From Takakia lepidozioides (taxonomy: Eukaryota > Streptophyta > Takakiopsida > Takakiales > Takakiaceae): a DNA stretch of 64,000 bases. The notes beneath the pieces are model-generated. The model was not told where the DNA came from. It did not search any database and saw only the letters and a list, made by a program, of their open reading frames with translations. How positions within the stretch are numbered: position 1 is the first letter of the stretch; the number at the start of each line of letters is the position of its first letter. The stretch covers positions 4,588,001 through 4,652,000 of the forward strand of contig CM060734.1 in NCBI GenBank assembly GCA_030704615.1, read 5' to 3'. Shown in pieces: positions 23,943 to 36,002 of the stretch. A program made the translations under genes and the position numbers.

Positions 23943-26900
23943 ATGGGGATCCAGTCTGTGGGAGCACCTCATGGACCTGGGCCGCTGTTTCCAAGCCTAA
24001 GCGATGGGAGCAGACAAAATCAGGCAGAGTTTGCAGATGGGATAGAGAGTAAAGGGGTCAAGTTTTGGTCTGATGCATGCAGTGCTATTCCGATGGGGCC
24101 ATTTGTGTTTGGGGCATCGGTTCCCAAGCAGGGGGACGCTGCTGGATCAGGCTCTGCTGCTCACATTTCACCTGAGTTGAGATTTGGTGCCATAGCTGGG
24201 GCGTCCTCTCTTTCGAGCACCGGCGGTGGGTGTGTAAGCAGGAGTGTTTCTGTGTCGGAGCTGCTCGATTTTAGGGCGGCGAAGTCTGGGAAGTTGCCAC
24301 AAGAGCGGGCGGGCACGCCGGTGGATTCTGAGGCCGTAACATCTAAGTTCTCTGCGTTCAATATTGGATCTAGTGCCACCCCTTCTTCAAGAGCAGATGG
24401 GTCGAGCGGGCAAGACAGGGTTTTGCCTGTGGCCGGCGACGCTAAATCTGCTACTATGTCATTTGCTTCCTTCGCAGTCGGTTTGCATCCTGTGGGCACC
24501 AGTGACAATTCAACGACCCCATCTCTTTCTTCTTCCTGGCAATTTGTATTCTCTGCTGGCTCAGCCTCCGGAGCCAAACCCTCAAACCCTTCTTCTCTGA
24601 TTGATGCAGGACAGGATAAGAGCAGCATGCTACCTGTATCGAATAGTCAGGAGATCAAAGATGAAAAGGGGTTGAGTGGTCCTGCATTTGTATTTACAGG
24701 CACTTCACGATCAGGGGTGTTGCCAACATGCACGGATGAGCAGGCTTCCACACCTCCCCCAGTTGTGTCATCTAACCCGAATCCTTCATTCACGTTCTGT
24801 GCTAATGGGGAAACCAAGGGAGGGGCCCCCAAGATCAAAAAGGAAAAAATTCAGCATCGACCATTAAGGCCGGGGCAGCGACCGGTTTTAAAAGGAAAAA
24901 AAGGCCCACCCAACACTAGAGAGGAGTTGGAGACAGCAGCACCGAGCCCCAGCAGGGCGGGAGTATCTTTGGATTTTTCAATGCAGGATTCTACCCAACC
25001 TGCTCCACGCAGTCAATCTGGTGTGCCAGACCTATGCAAACCGCAGGTGCCACCATTAAGGACAGTGGAGGATGAAGAAGTTGAGGGGCCTGGCAGGAGG
25101 GGCACAGAAGCTTCTGTGAACATCTCCCTCAGCAAACTCAGGGCTGTGGCTGTGGAGTTGAACCTGGGTGCCAAGCCAGAGCTGGCTGTTGGCAGTAGTT
25201 CCTCTTCTTTCAAATTCAAAGATCATAGTTTATTGTGGGCTACAAAATCCGACAGTGGAGAAACAGCATCCACTGCCGGTTTTGAGAGCAATTGGAAGAA
25301 TTCTTCGTTGGGTGATGCCCAGGTTGCAGTGGATGGACCTGAGAATGCTTGGATGGATGAGGGAAATATGGAGACTCTCAAGGTGCCTGAGGGTGTGGGT
25401 TGCACCACTACAAGCACCATTCCTAGGGTTGAAGTAGAGTGCAGCAATGCATGGAGCCCTTTTACCTTCACTGCAAGCCCATCAGGAGTGTCTTCTTCAA
25501 CCTTACGTCGACGAGCACGAAGGGTGCAGAAGGAGCGTGCCACCGGCAGGGTGGGTCTGGTTTCCAAAGTTGCAGGTGCTGTCCCGGGAATCCCTGCTTC
25601 TGTTGGAGATGCCAGCAAAACTGGGCCCTTTTCTGGCATTAGGTCAAACTCTTGGTTGTCTGCTCCATCAAATTCTTCGCTAGGGTGTGGGGAAGATGTT
25701 AGTAGCCCTGGAGCTGTGGGAGCCGCTGCTGCTGAGCAATGCGAGCAGTGGAGACTGAGGGGAAATCAGGCATACTCAAGTGGTGATTTTCGAAAGGCAG
25801 AGGAATTTTACTCACTCGGGGCACGCAGTGTGTCTTCCCATGAGAATTCACAGAGTTGTGTGCGGGCATCCATGCTCTGCTACAGCAACCGTGCAGCCAC
25901 GCGGATGGTGGTGGGGCGCATGCGAGAGGCATTGGCTGACTGCATGCATGCTATGGCTGTGGACCCGAATTTCTTCAGAGTGCAATTGCGTGCTGCAAAT
26001 TGCCATCTTGCATTGGGGGAGACTGAGGCAGCAGCAGCAGCTTTTAAGGAGTGCTTGAGAGGTGTGAAGGACTCCAAGCAACCCAATTCTAAGATTCTGG
26101 CGGAGGCTTCCGAGGGGTTGCGCAAGGCTCAGCAAGTGGAAGACTATACTGGCCTAGTGCGAAAATTACTGGGAAACACAATATGTGATGCAAACACTGC
26201 ACTGCGCTTGCTTAATGATGCTCTTCTCAGCAGTCCTCAATCAGAATGGCTGCTGGAATTAAAGGCATGTGTCCTTATCTCTGTTCAGAGGTACAATGAG
26301 GCGGTGCAGCTATGTGAACAGAGTCTCCCACTGGCAGAGCGCAACTATGCTGTGGAAGAGAGGGGGAATAGTAATGGGGAAGCCTCTAAATTGCTTGGAC
26401 CTTTGGGCTGGAGGTGGCGGCTCACCTCAAAGGCCAAGTTCCATCTAGGCAAGCTGGAGGACTCTCTCGAAATATTGCAACGGCTTCAGGATGGTCCACC
26501 AGCTATACCTGCCAATGAGGCTGGCGGTCCAGGGGGCATGGCAGCGGAAATTGTGGTGCCATCTATGGCAATCATTCGTGACCTTTTGCGACACAAGGCG
26601 GAAGGTAACAAAGCTTTTCAAGCAGGGAAGCATGCCGAGGCATTAGAGCATTATACTGCAGCGCTGGCACGAAATGGCGAGTCCCGCCCGTTCTGTGCTG
26701 TGTGCTTGTGTAACCGCGCTGCTGCTTCCCAGGCTTTAGGCCATGTTGCAGATGCTATTGCTGACTGCAGTCGTGCCATTGCCCTTGATCCACGGTATGC
26801 CAAAGCAATTTCACGGCGAGCTGCACTGCATGAGAAGGTGCGGGACTATGGACAGGCCTGCCATGACCTGCGCCGGCTCATAACAATTCAGGTCCAACAA

Positions 26901-27656
26901 GGAAGAGGCCATCATGGTGTATTGTTAAGCTCTGGACAATTGGGCAGCAGTGTTGAAGATTTGCAACGAGCACATGATAGGCTCGACAAGGCTGAGGAGG
27001 AGTTGAACAAGGGTCAATCTCTTGACCATTACATTATGCTTGGAGTGGAGGTAGGATCTTCTGCCAACGAGATCAAGAAAGCGTACAGAAAAGCTGCACT
27101 TCGTCATCATCCTGACAAGGCTGGCCAATTTTTGGTGCGCACAAGTGAGAATGGAGATGATCCAGGCCTCTGGAAGGATGTAGGTGATGAAGTGCAACTT
27201 CGTCGTGATGGTGAGCGATTGATTGATGAGGTTCGTCGGGATGCTGAGCGGTTGTTTAAGCTTATAGGGGAAGCTTACGCTGTGCTGTCTGACCCATCCA
27301 AACGGCTTCGGTATGATGCCAATGAAGAGTTGCGAAAGCTGCGGACACGGACAAATGACCTGGCACGAAGTGTCTTCTTTGGAGCCAATGAGCGGAAGCA
27401 TTCTCGAACGAATGATGGAGGGCAGTCCAAGTGGGGCAGCTCTGGTGTTGGGGAACCTGGCAATCAATCCCGGGCTAGGCGGCAACGCGATCACTGGGAT
27501 GGTTTCAACTACCAATATCAGAGGTGGCAAACAGGTCCTGATGCTGCGCAACCTGACATTTATGCCCGGAGGGGTCGACCCACTGGGTCGAATTACAGTA
27601 CATCCAATAGGGCCACTCCATGGCGCTGGGAAGACTATTCTTGGGATGATACATAG
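23943..27656 (+). CDS. DnaJ/TPR co-chaperone with Phe-Gly-like N-terminal region (plant TPR15/TPR16 type)
   Basis: An intronless frame of 1,237 codons from the first in-frame ATG; the frame is open upstream to 23907, so a short 5' exon is possible. Residues 1-590 are low-complexity with scattered PFVFGAS, FAVG, FVFTG and FTF motifs resembling FG repeats. TPR units start at about 600 (WRLRGNQAYSSGDFRKAEEF) and recur at about 883-985 (HKAEGNKAFQAGKHAEALEH). A J domain covers about 1028-1130, with HHPDKAG carrying the HPD needed to stimulate Hsp70 ATPase, an acidic insert, then FKLIGEAYAVLSDPSKR. The order TPR then J domain matches animal DNAJC7 and the longer plant TPR15/16 proteins, which link Hsp70 and Hsp90. 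It likely acts in the cytosol or nucleus. No breaks were seen; this is the clearest intact gene here. Confidence 0.9.
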   Translation: MGIQSVGAPHGPGPLFPSLSDGSRQNQAEFADGIESKGVKFWSDACSAIPMGPFVFGASVPKQGDAAGSGSAAHISPELRFGAIAGASSLSSTGGGCVSRSVSVSELLDFRAAKSGKLPQERAGTPVDSEAVTSKFSAFNIGSSATPSSRADGSSGQDRVLPVAGDAKSATMSFASFAVGLHPVGTSDNSTTPSLSSSWQFVFSAGSASGAKPSNPSSLIDAGQDKSSMLPVSNSQEIKDEKGLSGPAFVFTGTSRSGVLPTCTDEQASTPPPVVSSNPNPSFTFCANGETKGGAPKIKKEKIQHRPLRPGQRPVLKGKKGPPNTREELETAAPSPSRAGVSLDFSMQDSTQPAPRSQSGVPDLCKPQVPPLRTVEDEEVEGPGRRGTEASVNISLSKLRAVAVELNLGAKPELAVGSSSSSFKFKDHSLLWATKSDSGETASTAGFESNWKNSSLGDAQVAVDGPENAWMDEGNMETLKVPEGVGCTTTSTIPRVEVECSNAWSPFTFTASPSGVSSSTLRRRARRVQKERATGRVGLVSKVAGAVPGIPASVGDASKTGPFSGIRSNSWLSAPSNSSLGCGEDVSSPGAVGAAAAEQCEQWRLRGNQAYSSGDFRKAEEFYSLGARSVSSHENSQSCVRASMLCYSNRAATRMVVGRMREALADCMHAMAVDPNFFRVQLRAANCHLALGETEAAAAAFKECLRGVKDSKQPNSKILAEASEGLRKAQQVEDYTGLVRKLLGNTICDANTALRLLNDALLSSPQSEWLLELKACVLISVQRYNEAVQLCEQSLPLAERNYAVEERGNSNGEASKLLGPLGWRWRLTSKAKFHLGKLEDSLEILQRLQDGPPAIPANEAGGPGGMAAEIVVPSMAIIRDLLRHKAEGNKAFQAGKHAEALEHYTAALARNGESRPFCAVCLCNRAAASQALGHVADAIADCSRAIALDPRYAKAISRRAALHEKVRDYGQACHDLRRLITIQVQQGRGHHGVLLSSGQLGSSVEDLQRAHDRLDKAEEELNKGQSLDHYIMLGVEVGSSANEIKKAYRKAALRHHPDKAGQFLVRTSENGDDPGLWKDVGDEVQLRRDGERLIDEVRRDAERLFKLIGEAYAVLSDPSKRLRYDANEELRKLRTRTNDLARSVFFGANERKHSRTNDGGQSKWGSSGVGEPGNQSRARRQRDHWDGFNYQYQRWQTGPDAAQPDIYARRGRPTGSNYSTSNRATPWRWEDYSWDDT

Positions 27657-28910
27657 TAGGCTTCATGTGATGTGTCTCCATGTGAAAAATGAATAAGTTT
27701 GGCTGCCTGCCTCGATGGCCATTGTAGTACCAGCCATCTCCTTCAAAAAGTTGTAAGCTTATAGTCGCACTACAAAGGTGGTCTTTAAGCCATCTCCTTG
27801 TTTTATAGCTTACTGTAGTGATGTGGTTAGGGTCCAATTCGTTGGAATAGGTCTTGCATTTCTCTCATCTGTCTACAGGAATTCTTACAGAAGTCTACCC
27901 TTGGAAGGTACCTCCATTATTTTGGAAGGAGGCACTTATGAGTGCTGGCTGCAACCAGCATCTCTCTTGCAGGGGCCATTGAGCTGTCATCTCCTCGAAG
28001 AATGTTGTATTTTTGTCACACAGCAGGGGTCGTTCGCCAGTCATCAGTCGTTCATTTGACTCGACTGTCGATTTTTTGTACACTTAATGTCTTCCTAACC
28101 TCAAAATTGGAGTGCTACATTATGTTTGAGCTTTGTGATGCATCCTTTATGGTTACATTCTACTTGAGCTGCTCTGTGATGCACATTGTGTTGTCACAGT
28201 GTACTGAAGGTTACTGAGCAGGTGTGTCATGGACCTCACCATGGAAGCTGATCTCACCTCCGCACGGATTGCCTGCCCAGGGAGTGCTGCAAGACAGGAA
28301 TGCCAAGCTACAATCTGCAGACCTGGCTGCTTTGCCCATCTCGAACAGAGTGCCTGAACCGCCGGAGCACTGTTGGGCTGCTAGTTGTGCAATAAATATA
28401 TCAGTACTCCCCTTTCTTTTGAATCAGTGCTTTTGGCCAACACTTGGAAGATAGAAAAGGGATTTTGTGACGCAAACTACTGTCTGGCCTACCCCAATTT
28501 CCACTAGGTACTATTCACTGAATGAGAGTATGTTCTGTAAGGACAAAGAAAATCAGTAGTGCCCCTTCATAGACCTCGTAGACCTCTCATACAATTAGTC
28601 CTCACCGGTTAGCTCCCACCCTCCGTCTCCAACCTAAGCGCTTTGAGCTGAGCAAGCAACAACCTGAGCTAGGGGCTTAAGTCCAGCAGGAAGGCGGGCA
28701 TGCGAAGGGCTGCACACAATACAGTCGCAAATCGTGTCTGAGCATCCGAGGTCACACACCCAACTTCGACAACTTGAAAACGGATACTTCAAGAACGTCT
28801 GCCTTGATAAAACCTTAGTTGTCCAAGTAGGGTTTTCAAATGCTGTCGGTGAGCGCAACGATGGAGCACCATGGACCCCTGCAAGCTTCTCCATCGCTGT
28901 AGATGCCAAG
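27657..28910. other. Downstream sequence of DnaJ gene; no gene recognised
   Basis: Likely 3' UTR, then spacer up to the next gene. Possible AATAAA-like signals occur at about 28391 (AATAAATATATC). Only short frames are present. Confidence 0.4.
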
Positions 28911-31900
28911 ATGGAGGCCCACACCACGTCATCCGAGGCCGATCCTTCGCTCCGTTGGTGGTGTGAGGCTGTTCCACAACGTATGGAGATTTTCGCTACA
29001 CAGATTCCGTCTGGGAGGAAAGTATCAGCAAATGCGGTCGCGGTTCCTGATTGCGAGCGCTGGACGGATTTGGGCAGCTTTACTACTGCGCTTGGCTGTG
29101 CGGATCTGGTACTGATGCTGTCTGTGCATTTCTTGGAGTCTTTCTTATCACTTTTTTTTAGTCTTTGTTCAACTGTGAGTTCAGAGTGTACTAGGCTCTC
29201 ATATTGATATATGTTTCTTGGAAAGAAGCGAACAAAAGTTTTGTTGTTACTTCAAATAGATTGCGTGCAAGAAACACAACTGATTTGGTTATGCTTCATT
29301 GTTCATAGCCCACTCTGGGCGGAGGGGGGGGGCGTTTGTATGCATCTAGCCTCTCAATCGATACCTGGACATGAGCATTTCCATGCGCGCACCTGCGACC
29401 AATATGACTAGAGCTGCGTCCAACAGAACTAGACGTCATCGTTACCTACATGCACATGTCCTTGGAGACTGTTGGGAGTTTTAAAGTATACCAAATTGAC
29501 CGATGAATCCGAAGGGGACAGCCTCTGCGAGCATTGATAATGAAAAATAGGATCATGGGAATCAGAAAGCGTTGTAAATCACATTACTCTGACACGTCTC
29601 GGATTGGTAGTAATAATATGGGAAGAGTGACTACGGAATGAGCAGTTGCTTTTTTGCAGGCTTCCAAGGCCCACGTCCTCAAGTATCTGTCATCGTTTTT
29701 GTTATGTGCGACAGCAACAGTTAGGCTCCCATCACCAACTGCTGTGGAAGAACTTGTGCTGCCAGCCTTTGTGGGAACTACAAAGGTCGGATTACAGTAT
29801 GATGGTTTGATGGACCTTCATGATTTGCTTTTCCAGGAGCTTGCGCAGCGAGTACCTTTATTCTCAGATTCTTGCTCTACGGCAGGACGATGTGGCACCA
29901 CAAACTATGGCACAATGTCCATGGCACAAATGCAAATAAAAGTCACTGGTTATGTGCTTCGTTGCTGCATCCATATCCTACCTCTAATTGAGTTATTTGA
30001 CACTGGTCTGCGAAATAAGGCAGGAATAGCGTTGGATGCACTATTCCAGAAGCTTTGCTCCCCGTCAGACCTGTGGTTATTTCTTGGACGTGGTGCCGAT
30101 AAGCTTCAAAGCCACAGCCAAGGTCAGGTGATGAGTATGAGAAGCATTTGTTTTGAATGCCAACAACAGCCCCAAGAATATATGGGGGGTGGCACAGCAG
30201 CTCGTGCAATGAGCATGAATGATGGAAGCCATCCAGGCAGAGATTGTATGGACTGTGGTGCAATGGAAGAGCATGCCTCCGAGATCCTACCCCATCGAGC
30301 TCTGACTTTCTGTGCCATGCTTGAGGTATTGCTAAGTTGCAACATGTGATTCCCATTTCTATTAGATTTGTGTACATGTTTGAAGGGACATATAGGAACA
30401 GTCCTTAGATTGTTGGTGGGAGTGTTTACTCCCATCCCCTTTTCACCAGAATCTAAGTAATACCTGCCCTATAATTTTCTTGACACTGGGAGAGACTGCC
30501 TGTTTGATGTGTTCACTACACTCAATGAAAATATTTCTGTTTTACATTGCAGTTACAGTCATTTAATTGTTAATTCATCCTTGACCTTGGAATGGTGATA
30601 GTGCAGGTGTACATGGATGAACAGCTGCTGCATCCTGATATAAGTTTTCTGGAGGAGACTACTCATGGTCCCCTTGATGAGGATGTGTGCCCGATACTGG
30701 ATGCAGCTTTCATGCACATTGTCCTCTCATTGTTATCAACCAGTGAGTCACACCTACTATATTGTCTTCCTGGTCTTTGTGGACCCAAGATTCGAAATTG
30801 TGGATTGAGCTTACAAGCTGGGGTGAAGCTGCTGGATAGTGCAATCAACCATGGCATGCCAAGGCTCTTCCTTTCACATGTTGCAAATCTGGTGGCTGGA
30901 GGTTTGGAAGAAGCTGCAACTCCCCCACATGGCCAAACAGCGTCCTGTAAGATAAATCTTGATTCAGGCCTCTCAAGCTTCAAGGGCCCTGAAAAAATTG
31001 ACAGCCTTCCAGAATTTCCTGCTATTGCTGCACTCCCACGAAAGTGGTTTGCAAGATTGTCATATCTGTCCTACTTCACAAGAGACTATCAGAGTGTCAG
31101 TACAGAAAGAGATTCAATTGACTTGAAGTCGTCGCCTCCTCAAGTTACGCTCAGCCTTGCTTCTGCAGTCCTGGAGAGGGCAGTGTGTCTGTACATGAGG
31201 TACTCTTTAGCCCCTCAATCATCAAGTGAGCATGCCTGTATGCACAGGAGTCAGAGTACAAGCCATGGTTTCCAGAACCCTTCACTAGAGCCTTGTCTAT
31301 TGAAGTACCAGGCTTTTAGGGGTCTTTTGGGCGAAAAGGTGGATGTGGCATTGCGTATGATGCTGGAGGACCGTGGATTGAAGGAGCAAATCCCACCAAC
31401 TTACTGTCCTTGCCGTAATGAAGAGGGCGAGTTGATCTTTGTGGCTGCCATTTTGCATCTGATGGGCTCTGCATTAGATACAATTTCCCGAATAGTTGAC
31501 AAGTCGAGGCAGGTGGCAGAAATATTTCACTCCTCTCGTCACAGCGATAGGGACTCGAAGGATACTCAACTTGAGGATACGGACATCACTCTGGATTCTA
31601 TTTTCGTAGGTGTTGCTGGGGCTTTTAATCAGTGCCATTCCCTCACAGGCGAGGTCATGCAAGCTGGAACTGTTGGTGATGCCCTCATTTTCTTTGCTGA
31701 CATGCTATACTTTGAAGCACAAAAGGGCATGCCAGAGTTGCTTTTAAAAGAGTATCTTCATGTGCTAGAATCCTTAGTTATAATCTTACTCATGGAGGAT
31801 AAGAGAATAAGCCAAATTTCAGAACCAGTTGACGTTGTTGATTCCCATTGTAGGCCTCACCAGGGCAGCTCCAATAGTTCTCTAGTTAGTGTGGACCATA

Positions 31901-34181
31901 GCTTACAGGGAAGGTGTGCTGAGGAAGTGACTGGTGCACACGAGCAGACACTACATGGAGTCACACCTGCTTGCTATGTAGGAGCCATTGTTGGGATTCT
32001 GTTTGAAGTTCTCGAGGACCCATTATTTGAGGTAAAATGTCTTGTTTCCCTCTGACATATTGTTGTTTCCCCCTCTCTCTTCTGTCTGTGAATTGAAGAG
32101 GATTGAATCCCACATATGAACTTACAGCTGCATATAGTAGTTGCAGTGGATAGTATTGGTATAGTCTTTTGATCCAGTGGAAATGGAAATCCTACTCGTC
32201 AAGTGTCCTGGAACAACCCATACAGAATTGATGGTGAAGGATTCCAGGTTGTACAACAGAAGGCTGCTCCGATCATTCTGCAAACTAACAACTTTCTGAA
32301 CGATCTTTGCGAATTCATGGACAACCTCTTGTCATCTAGTGCATGGCGAGAAGTTGTTCTCACAGAGAGGGAAAGAGAGATTGTGGAGCGACAAAGACAC
32401 AGGAAATTGCAGACGATCAACAGGTTGTTCATGGACCTTCCTCCTCGTCAGTATTTGATATTCATGTGTATCCTCCACCTGAGGTGTGATTAATCCAATG
32501 TCCTGGGCAAACGGATGGCTGGTATCACACTGATGTCTGTAAGGCATGGCCTGGCAAAGTTTGTATGTACTGGCATCCGATTCTCTAGGAAAGTATGAGG
32601 CATTCTTGTCACATTAGTCGGTGCCACCTCACGTTCCCACCTTTGAACAAGAGGCAGATGCCAGAACAAGTCAAGCAAACACTAAAATTCTACTGGCTAT
32701 TGCCAGCATCATTCTCTTATTGCAGGGAGACAAGACCAGATGTATTTCAGGGTGGAAGAGGACCTTGCATTTACTGCGGGGAGGCAGAATTGGGTACGCC
32801 TCAGAATGGAACAGGGTCGTTCAGTGGCGAGGAAGACAAGATTGTCCATGAAGTACCATGTAGATCAAGTAGGGAAGGATGTCCCACCATGGAACCAGTA
32901 AAGGGACAGCCAACCCATGATTGTGGGGTTTCAGCACAAGCTGAGGGAAGTACACCAGAAAAAAGGGGAATTTCTTTGTTAGAATGGAATCAATTGCGGC
33001 CCTCAACTCTGGATATTATGAAAAAGATGAAGCTCGCACGTTCTCCAGATGGGTCGTGCACTTCACATCGAGACAGGTCATTTTTCAGATCCCATTTGGT
33101 TGTAGTAGCTAGCATTCCAGTGCGAAAGAGCATGAAGAGAGTGACATACACTCTCTCCAAACCATTGAACAAAATACAGATGCAGGGAGGAAAGAGTGAT
33201 TGTCAATATCCAATGTGTGGGTGACCTGAAGACAGTATCCATTTTCTGATACAATGTCGGGTATTCTCATCAGAGTGCGACCCTCTTCAGGACTATCAAA
33301 GAACGTAGTCCGTGCACCTCTGTTCACCAACTTTCAAAATCTCAAGGCTGAGCCTAAAGCCCTGGCCCCCTTTTGGGGTCTAATTGCTGGGCAGCTCATG
33401 CACAGCACATTGATGCATGCTTGAAGGGCTTTCTAGAGGAAATCTGGAAAGCCTGAACCAATTGTTTATACCGAGGTAAGTCCTACTACTGTGAGCCGCT
33501 CACAAAGGTAGTGTCTCCCTCTTGTTCTGCCCAAATCCATGCCTGCAAGGCTTCGGTAAACAACTTCTCATGAGTACATTCTCTCTCTCAAACCAAACCC
33601 CAGACCTTGGAGTGCCTCTGGGTCTTTTTGTTGTCTATGGACATGGTGAAATAACTCTTTTCCCGTTTCTTGCTTGGTTTGTTCTTTCTCATAAGCGAGG
33701 GTTGTGTCAGATCAGGGGCATAGTACGGAGACCAACATTCTGTGATTTAGCATATCTATTTCAGGCCTTGCACTGGTGATTAGAGACCCCAGTACAAGCC
33801 ACTGGATGGTTGATATCCTGCGGGAGCTATCGCAGTTTATGGTCCAATACTCACTTTTATCTTTCTGTGAATTGTAGGTTACTCCCAGAATCAGTATCAG
33901 AGGCGAAGAAATCTCCTAGCCTTGCTGCTCCAGTCTGCACCTCTCACATTGAGCCAACTGAGGGTGGGAACCAGTATGTGACAGAGGTCCTCAAGTTAGA
34001 AAGGACCTCCGATAAGGACAACTTCGATGACTTGAAGGACTTCATTGTCTGCAAGAAGAGCCGAAGTTACACAAAATGGTTGAGTCAGCGAATCAAATGC
34101 CGGCGGCGTCAGCATACAGGGGAAATCTGGAAGCGGCTTCAGGAGAAGAGGAAACTGCTGTCACTGCTTGATCTTGTTTAA
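28911..34181 (+). CDS. Six-exon gene, unknown function, 1,048 residues
   Basis: Proposed exons are 28911-29108, 29660-30325, 30607-32031, 32248-32450, 32726-33076 and 33878-34181. Every junction has GT...AG and all phases join without a stop (total 3,147 bases). The protein looks helical and leucine-rich in the middle (VCPILDAAFMHIVLSLL; ALIFFADMLYFEAQKG), suggesting ARM/HEAT-like packing. A charged segment near the fourth exon reads LTEREREIVERQRHRKLQ. Exon five contains CIYCGE, a lone CxxC. The C-terminus is basic: DFIVCKKSRSYTKWLSQR then KCRRRQ. I do not recognise the family. The first exon is the least certain; the other five are well supported. It sits co-oriented 1.25 kb after the DnaJ gene. 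Confidence 0.7.
33170..33620 (+). repeat. Dispersed repeat, copy 1 (LINE-like 3' remnant)
   Basis: Lies in the last intron of the six-exon gene and aligns with 43268-43700 in the same orientation. Shared blocks include CCTCTGTTCACC, GAGGCTAAGCCTAAAGCC-like sequence, TCTAATTG-TGGGCAG and ATGAGTACATTCTCTCTC. The conceptual peptide has PEDSIHFLIQC, resembling the zinc-binding region downstream of LINE reverse transcriptases. Confidence 0.55.
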
Positions 34182-34540
34182 CCACTGCTACATTTTTGGT
34201 AGTTGACAACTGCTTGCTCAAAGCTGCACTGTGTATTTGTAGTTTCTCATGCCCTTGATAGGGGTGTTACAGAAGTTGAAGGCAGCAGATATACCATGCA
34301 GCAGAAAGTGAGATTTGATCTTGCTGTTCAAGTACTTGGAAAGTAGGGCTCAGCACTGAGCACCAAGATTTAGGGAGATTCTCAGCACCTGTCATGCAGG
34401 AATAGATGAATAAATGCAGGTCTTCTGCAAGTGTGTCTCTCTCCTTCGATGGTGGATGCCTCCCCTGCCCTCCCTGTGCAATCCTGCTTGGATTGCTGCG
34501 TTGGGTTGTGTTGTTTGGAGGTTGAACGAGGAGAGACATC

Positions 34541-34888
34541 ATGCCCAAGAACAAGGGAAAGGGAGGGAAGAACAGGAAAAGGGGTAAGAACGAAGCGGAG
34601 GATGAAAAGTGAGAACTGGTGTTCAAAGAAGATGGGCAGGAGTACTCGCAAGTGCTGTGGATCACATCGGGTGACATCATTCTGGTGGGCCTCAGGGATT
34701 ACCAAGACGATAAAGCAGATGTGATTCTCAAGTACCAGCCTGACGAAGCCCGGCTTTTGAAAGCCTACGGCGAGCTTCCTGAGAATGTGCGGCTGAACGA
34801 GGGTATTGCAGGCGGGGTGGACGAGGAGGAAGAGGGCGGCGGTGATGATTACATTGAGTTCGAGGATGAGGACATCGATAGGATCTGA
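34541..34888 (+). pseudogene. eIF1A pseudogene with internal deletion
   Basis: Starts MPKNKGKGGKNRKRG like eukaryotic initiation factor 1A, hits an in-frame TGA at 34610-34612 where the family has a residue, and continues [14 protein letters not shown]. About 30 codons of the OB-fold core are then missing in frame, and it resumes [18 protein letters not shown] through [18 protein letters not shown] to an acidic [13 protein letters not shown] end and stop. eIF1A binds the ribosomal A site and promotes scanning, which needs the OB fold, so this copy cannot supply that role. It lies 360 bases after the six-exon gene. It has no introns and no visible poly-A tail, so a retrocopy or a duplicated intronless gene are both possible. 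Confidence 0.9.
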
Positions 34889-36000
34889 TATCATATTTTC
34901 TGATGCAGTCAGAGTGGAGGCATGCATGAGGTCTCCCGTGGCCTATTTTCGTGGGTGTTGATTGTGCCTGCATAGATGGTGTGTAAAGTGAGCTGGGCAG
35001 GTCTTCTCTGGCATGATGTATGCTTCTTCCTCGCTTTCCGGGGGCTTTAAGATTGACGGTCAGAGGAATTTTAGGTTATTTAATTTGGCAGTCCATGTTC
35101 ACCATGGTTGCAAGGCTAAGTGGATGCAATTTCTATGCTCAGTCTTATAGACACACTGTATCTGTCTCTCTTATGCATGCGCTGTGACACGACATGTGAG
35201 TTGGTAGGTGAAGAGATTACTTGCTGACTCGACAGTGCTGAAGAACTTCATACTGGCAGCGCAAATGGAGAAGCTCACCTATCTGGAGCTGGATATCTAA
35301 ATCTATTTGATGATCACTCGCACACTAATCAACTCTATTGAAGGACCTACTTACATGTAGATTTAAGGCTTGACTGTGGCCACTGGGATTAGATAGGACA
35401 CGAATTTGCATTAACCCAACTGGCATTAAGGAATTGAATATGTTCCACAAACATCACTACAGTGGGGTTACTTAAAAGTTAATGATACAGTTACAGCTAT
35501 CAAATTAACACAGCCTAGAGTAGCAGGCTCACAACTCAAAAGGCCAATGGACCCATGAGCACACTGCTTGCATTGTGATAATTACCCCCAAGATAAAGCC
35601 ATGGATAGAGGTAAACATAGTTAGTGCAGGCCATGGCAAAATAAAATCAATACATAACATATACCCTTTTCAAGTTTGTGGAATGGTTTTGAGTAAAGGA
35701 GAAGATAAACTAAAATGTTTAGACCACAAAAGTGGTGATCCATGTGTACCAACTGCTCATATTTCACTGGATTCATCACCCTTTTTTATTTTTATTTTTA
35801 TTGGCTCCTCCCTAAAGAGGAGACTACCCATCACTGTCAAAAAACTGTCAACTCCCTGTTACACCTTCCCCAACTCCAATTACACCTTTTCCAGATAACA
35901 CCTTCCCCAGATAACACCTTCCTCAATTGAATACCTAATACATATTTAAAAGTTATTTTTACGTATCTAAATATATACATATTTAGGGTTGTATTTCAAG
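34889..36000. other. No gene recognised
   Basis: Only short frames, up to 107 codons at 35575-35898. A pair of ATAACACCTTCC repeats occurs at about 35896-35920. Nothing supports a gene. Confidence 0.4.
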
Positions 36001-36002
36001 AT

